From: Schleiferiaceae bacterium
Lineage (GTDB): Bacteria; Bacteroidota; Bacteroidia; Flavobacteriales; Schleiferiaceae
Reading direction: 5' to 3'
DNA: 24,840 nt
Assembly: GCA_030831045.1 (NCBI GenBank)
Contig: JAURMB010000038.1
Span: 1-24,840 of the forward strand
Shown here one piece after another: positions 21,426-24,840 of the stretch (positions are counted from its first letter, which is position 1; every line of letters begins with the position of its first letter). The notes under the pieces are model-generated. The model saw only the letters and a list, made by a program, of their open reading frames with translations, was not told the DNA's origin and ran no database searches. The position numbers and the translations under genes are program-made.

Positions 21426-22607
21426 ATGAAATTCGTTCAAAATCTTTTTGACGCCACCCGTCCTGCGGTGACGACGGGCAAGCTCAAGGGCTTGTACCCG
21501 CTGCACAACGCGCTTGAGACGATGTTCTTTGTTCCGAACCACAACGCCCACAGCGGCGCCCACGTTCGCGACGCCATCGACATGAAGCGCACCATGGTCA
21601 CGGTAATTTTTGCCCTGGTTCCGGCCTTGATTTTTGGCTTGTTCAACGCGGGCTACCAACACCACTTAGCCATTGGCCAAATCGAGTCGGGTTGGGCCAA
21701 CTTTTGGACCCTCGAGAACGCCCTGTACGGCGCCCTCAAGGTGGTTCCCATGATCGCCGTGACCTACATCGCGGGCCTCGCCATCGAAATCTACTTCGCC
21801 TACCGCAACAAGCATGCGGTCAACGAGGGCTTTTTGGTGTCCGGAATTTTGATTCCGCTCATCATGCCCGTCGACATCCCCTTGTGGATGGTCGCCATTT
21901 CAACCGCTTTTGCCGTACTCATCGGTAAAGAGGTTTTTGGCGGAACCGGCATGAACATTCTCAACCCCGCACTCACCGCGCGCGCCTTTGCGTTCTTTGC
22001 CTACCCGACCTACATGTCGGGCGACAAGGTCTGGGCAGGACTCAGCAACGTAGACGGCGTTTCATCAGCTACAGCCCTCGGCCAGTACGCCACCACCGGG
22101 TCAACCGACTACAGTGCGTGGGACGCGTTCCTGGGAATCATTCCCGGTTCCATCGGCGAAACGAGCACGGTTGCCATTCTTATCGGCGCGGTCTACTTGA
22201 TTTCTACCGGAGTTGGGTCGTGGAAGATTATGTTTTCTGCCGTACTCGGAGCGCTTGCCATGGGCCTAGTGTTCAACGGCGTGGCCGACCTCATGATTAG
22301 CCCAGAACAGCAGTCGTACTTGGCGGTTCCGTTCTACTACCACCTTGTCTTTGGCGGATTTGCGTTCGGCGCCGTGTTCATGGCGACAGACCCCGTTTCG
22401 GCTGCCCACACCGAACGAGGCAAGTGGATTTATGGATTCTTGGTCGGTGTCTTTTCGATCATGATTCGCGTGTTTAACCCTGCCTACCCCGAAGGCGTGA
22501 TGCTCGCGATTCTTCTGATGAACGTGATGGCTCCGCTCATTGACCATTACGTAGTCAACGCCAACATCCAAAAGCGCCTCAAGCGCGCCCAAACAGTTCA
22601 AGCCTAA
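21426..22607 (+). CDS. nqrB: Na+-translocating NADH:quinone reductase subunit B
   Basis: A 393-residue integral membrane subunit with about ten helices. It carries a covalent FMN and a riboflavin, and lies on the sodium path. The flavinylation site reads DGVSSAT (Thr216), matching the consensus D-x-x-S-(G/A/S)-A-T that ApbE modifies. Other family stretches are GTGMNILNPALTARAFAFFAYP (about 175-195) and FMATDPVSAAHTERGKW near the C-terminus. The N-terminal amphipathic region NLFDATRPAVTTGKLKGLYP matches NqrB rather than RnfD. ATG 21426 follows nqrA by 13 nt. No apbE gene is in the window. Confidence 0.97.
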   Translation: MKFVQNLFDATRPAVTTGKLKGLYPLHNALETMFFVPNHNAHSGAHVRDAIDMKRTMVTVIFALVPALIFGLFNAGYQHHLAIGQIESGWANFWTLENALYGALKVVPMIAVTYIAGLAIEIYFAYRNKHAVNEGFLVSGILIPLIMPVDIPLWMVAISTAFAVLIGKEVFGGTGMNILNPALTARAFAFFAYPTYMSGDKVWAGLSNVDGVSSATALGQYATTGSTDYSAWDAFLGIIPGSIGETSTVAILIGAVYLISTGVGSWKIMFSAVLGALAMGLVFNGVADLMISPEQQSYLAVPFYYHLVFGGFAFGAVFMATDPVSAAHTERGKWIYGFLVGVFSIMIRVFNPAYPEGVMLAILLMNVMAPLIDHYVVNANIQKRLKRAQTVQA

Positions 22608-22612
22608 GTACC

Positions 22613-23338
22613 ATGAACGTAAACAGTAATTCATACACCTACGCCTTTGCCATCGGATTGGTCGTGGTAGTGGCAGCGGCGCTCGCTATTGCCGCCACGG
22701 GCCTCAAGCCCGCCCAAGATGCAAACATTGAGCTCGAGAAAAAGGCAAACATTCTTTCATCGATTGGACTTCAAGCCGAAGACGCAGCGGCCCTGTACGA
22801 TGAAGTGATCAAGGAACAGCTCGTCCTCAAGAATGGTCAAGTGGTTTCAGGTAAGCAGCCGGGTTCAATTGACCTCGCTGCAGCCATTGCGCTGCCCGAA
22901 GCTGATCGTGAGGTGCCCCTTTATGTAGCGGAGCACAACGGCCAAACCTACTACATCATCCCGGTGCGCGGCAAAGGCCTGTGGGGTCCGATTTGGGGCT
23001 ACATCAGCCTCCAGTCTGACGGCAAAACGGTGTACGGAGCCAAGTTTGACCACAAATCCGAAACCCCGGGCCTGGGCGCCGAAATCGCAACCCCCATGTT
23101 TACCGACCAGTTTCCAAACAAGGTGGTCTTTAGCGATACCTACACCGGAATCGAAGTGCGCAAGGGAGATGCCAGTGGCAACCAACAGGTCGACGGCATT
23201 TCGGGAGGAACCATTACCTCAGTGGGCGTTCAAGCGATGCTAGAGAATTGCCTAAAACCCTACCAAGCCTTCTTAGCCGCCCGGAACACTCCGGCACCCG
23301 AAGCAACTACCGATACGTTAACCGTAGCAGCACTATGA
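22613..23338 (+). CDS. nqrC: Na+-translocating NADH:quinone reductase subunit C
   Basis: A 241-residue subunit with one N-terminal membrane helix ([20 protein letters not shown], about 8-27) and a periplasmic flavoprotein domain. The FMN attachment site is [10 protein letters not shown], with Thr200 as the expected phosphoester-linked residue; Gly replaces the usual Ala of [20 protein letters not shown] (about 118-133) and ETPGLGAEI (about 151-159) are typical of NqrC/RnfG. The C-terminus has an extra Ala/Thr/Pro-rich tail ([15 protein letters not shown]). It starts 5 nt after nqrB, and its stop overlaps nqrD by 4 nt. Confidence 0.95.
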   Translation: MNVNSNSYTYAFAIGLVVVVAAALAIAATGLKPAQDANIELEKKANILSSIGLQAEDAAALYDEVIKEQLVLKNGQVVSGKQPGSIDLAAAIALPEADREVPLYVAEHNGQTYYIIPVRGKGLWGPIWGYISLQSDGKTVYGAKFDHKSETPGLGAEIATPMFTDQFPNKVVFSDTYTGIEVRKGDASGNQQVDGISGGTITSVGVQAMLENCLKPYQAFLAARNTPAPEATTDTLTVAAL

Positions 23339-24000
23339 GCACTGAAGTAAAACCCCAAGAAAAAGAGGGCCTGTTCTCCAAAAAGAACCGCAAGCTCCTC
23401 ACTGATCCGTTCAACGAAAGCAACCCGATTACCGTTCAGGTTCTTGGTATTTGTTCGGCCCTGGCGATCACCGTTAAAATGAAGCCGGCGTTAGTTATGG
23501 GCTTGAGCGTAATGGTGGTTACGGCTTTTTCTAACCTCATCACCTCGCTGATTCGCAACTACATTCCCAACCGAATCCGCATCATCGTTCAGCTGGTCGT
23601 CGTTGCCGCTTTGGTAATCATCGTGGACCAAATTTTGAAGGCCTACGTCTACGACGTCAGCAAGCAGCTTTCCGTATTTGTTGGTTTGATCATTACGAAC
23701 TGCATCATCATGGGGCGCATCGAAGCGTTTTCGCTCGGTAATCCGCCATGGAAGTCCTTTCTCGACGGAATTGGCAACGGCGCAGGATACGGTGCTATCC
23801 TGATCGTAGTCGCCTTCTTTCGCGAGCTTTTAGGTAGCGGAACCCTGTTTGACGTACCCATTCTTGAGCCCCTGGGCGTTTATGAGTTGGGGTACAAAAA
23901 CAACGGTATGATGCTGCTGCCTCCAATGGCGCTAATCATGCTGGCCCTCGTTATTTGGGCTCAGCGCTCGCGAACCAAATCCTTGATCGAAAAAGAATAA
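23335..24000 (+). CDS. nqrD: Na+-translocating NADH:quinone reductase subunit D
   Basis: A 221-residue, six-helix membrane subunit. C40 in LGICSALA and C123 in ITNCIIMGR are the two cysteines that, with the matching pair in NqrE, hold the intramembrane iron-sulfur centre in Vibrio Nqr. The pseudo-symmetry with NqrE is visible. A charged N-terminal extension of about 12-15 residues ([19 protein letters not shown]) is somewhat longer than in Vibrio. ATG 23335 overlaps the nqrC stop (ATGA); earlier in-frame codons lie within nqrC and add no family-like sequence. Confidence 0.96.
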   Translation: MSTEVKPQEKEGLFSKKNRKLLTDPFNESNPITVQVLGICSALAITVKMKPALVMGLSVMVVTAFSNLITSLIRNYIPNRIRIIVQLVVVAALVIIVDQILKAYVYDVSKQLSVFVGLIITNCIIMGRIEAFSLGNPPWKSFLDGIGNGAGYGAILIVVAFFRELLGSGTLFDVPILEPLGVYELGYKNNGMMLLPPMALIMLALVIWAQRSRTKSLIEKE

Positions 24001-24005
24001 CTGCC

Positions 24006-24623
24006 ATGCAAGAGTTGATTTCCCTCTTTTTTAAGAGCGTGTTCATTGAGAACATGATCTTCGCCTACTTCTTGGGCATGTGTTCGTACCTCGCGGTTTC
24101 GAAGACCGTCAAAACAGCCATGGGGTTGGGCATTGCCGTGACCTTTGTGCTCGTGATCACCCTCCCGGTGAACTACCTCCTTGAGAACTACGTGCTGAAA
24201 GCAGGGGCCCTTGAGTGGCTAGACCCAAGTTTTGCCGGCCTTGACCTCAGCTTTTTGAGCTTCATCATGTTTATCGCAATCATCGCGGCAATGGTTCAGC
24301 TCATCGAAATGGTGGTTGAAAAGTTTGCTCCGGCGCTTTACTCGGCGCTTGGGATTTTCTTGCCGCTCATCGCAGTAAACTGCTCGATCCTTGGTGCCTC
24401 ACTTTTCATGCAGGAGCGCGCCTACACCAGCGTGGGCCAAGCGACCGTCTACGGGCTTGGCTCTGGTATCGGTTGGCTGCTGGCCATCGTTGCGATCGCG
24501 GCCATCCGTGAGCGCCTTAAGTATTCGCACGTTCCGGCTCCGCTTCGTGGACTGGGAATCACGTTCATCATCACCGGGCTTATGGGCATTGCGTTTATGA
24601 GCTTCATGGGTATCAAACTTTAA
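24006..24623 (+). CDS. nqrE: Na+-translocating NADH:quinone reductase subunit E
   Basis: A 205-residue, six-helix membrane subunit. The start [26 protein letters not shown] is the typical NqrE opening, with C26; the second iron-binding cysteine is C126 in [12 protein letters not shown]. The family-typical [13 protein letters not shown] and [17 protein letters not shown] follow. It starts 5 nt after nqrD (ATG 24006; the earlier in-frame codons overlap nqrD). Fifth gene of the operon. Confidence 0.97.
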   Translation: MQELISLFFKSVFIENMIFAYFLGMCSYLAVSKTVKTAMGLGIAVTFVLVITLPVNYLLENYVLKAGALEWLDPSFAGLDLSFLSFIMFIAIIAAMVQLIEMVVEKFAPALYSALGIFLPLIAVNCSILGASLFMQERAYTSVGQATVYGLGSGIGWLLAIVAIAAIRERLKYSHVPAPLRGLGITFIITGLMGIAFMSFMGIKL

Positions 24624-24638
24624 TTCGCACGCAGTCTA

Positions 24639-24840
24639 ATGTTACTAGCAGCATCAACGGTTACCATCATCAGTGTGGTGGTATTTACCCTGGTCATCTT
24701 GGCCTTGGTTACCATCCTTTTGCAGGCCAAAGCTCGCTTGAGCCCGTCTGGTCCAGTGAAGCTCGAGATCAACGGCGACGTCGTTGAAGTAGAATCGGGC
24801 AGCACCCTTTTGGGCACGCTGGGCGCCCAAAAAATCTTCC
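24639..24840 (+). CDS. nqrF: Na+-translocating NADH:quinone reductase subunit F, 5' part only
   Basis: The first 67 residues of NqrF, cut by the window end. ATG 24639 opens MLLAASTVTIISVVV, a single membrane helix to about residue 28, followed by LLQAKARLSPSGPVKLEING and the start of the [2Fe-2S] ferredoxin domain (VESGSTLLGTLGAQKIF). This is the normal NqrF N-terminus; the iron-sulfur cysteines, FAD and NADH domains lie beyond the window. It is the NADH-oxidising entry point of the complex. The gap after nqrE is 15 nt. Confidence 0.93.
   Translation, partial: MLLAASTVTIISVVVFTLVILALVTILLQAKARLSPSGPVKLEINGDVVEVESGSTLLGTLGAQKIF

Noticed and set aside
23198..23215. NqrC flavinylation motif with Gly instead of Ala (SGGT)
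   Set aside because: The acceptor Thr and flanking Asp/Ser are kept, and this variant is, to my recollection, normal in Bacteroidota NqrC.
1..24840. Mobile elements, integrases, CRISPR arrays, tRNA or rRNA genes, defence islands
   Set aside because: None seen; gene density is high, gene order resembles core Bacteroidota chromosome, and composition looks even by eye.

Overview
The window looks like ordinary chromosomal DNA from a fairly GC-rich member of the Bacteroidota, probably Flavobacteriales-like and plausibly marine. Support comes from a type IX secretion plug protein (DUF5103 type), bacillithiol synthesis (bshA), a complete start of a Na+-translocating NADH:quinone reductase operon (nqrA to nqrF, nqrF cut by the window edge), a SUI1/YciH protein, a RecQ with a long C-terminal extension, and repeated promoter elements of the Bacteroidota type (TAnnTTTG) without convincing Shine-Dalgarno sites. 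The lineage call is inference from gene content; no rRNA is present.

Layout. (1) 22-4587, minus strand: a compact operon of a small membrane protein, mutL, two tandem rhomboid proteases and a membrane-anchored endonuclease/exonuclease/phosphatase-fold protein. (2) 4629-10085, plus strand, divergent from the first: a NagZ-like GH3/beta-lactamase-fold fusion, a MORN/YwqK-type exported protein, bshA, a SUI1 protein and a SpoU/TrmH-family rRNA methylase, all with overlapping ends. (3) 10086-10295: an intergenic stretch that appears to encode a small minus-strand RNA with its own promoter and a strong terminator. (4) 10296-13028 minus: uvrA; 13176-13942 plus: a sigma-70 family factor followed by a 50-residue unannotated reading frame. 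(5) 13959-16151 minus: recQ; 16220-17790 plus: tatC and lptB. (6) 17747-19988 minus: the T9SS plug protein followed by a Sua5-type threonylcarbamoyl-AMP synthase whose 3' end overlaps lptB. (7) 20072-24840 plus: nqrA-nqrF.

Themes. Three genome-maintenance genes (mutL, uvrA, recQ) lie in one 14-kb stretch, although not in one operon. Envelope functions recur: Tat and Lpt export, type IX secretion, muropeptide processing, rhomboid proteolysis, Nqr. Several promoters have their -7 element 4-10 nt from the start codon, so the transcripts would be leaderless or nearly so.

I did not find a mobile element, CRISPR array, phage region, tRNA or rRNA, and no gene cluster that looks like a wholly new system. 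The points most worth following are the predicted small RNA at 10115-10197, the TatC with Ala in place of the near-invariant Glu15, the MutL whose C-terminal endonuclease motif is badly degraded, the near-leaderless promoter pattern, and the uncharacterised small proteins beside the sigma factor and mutL.
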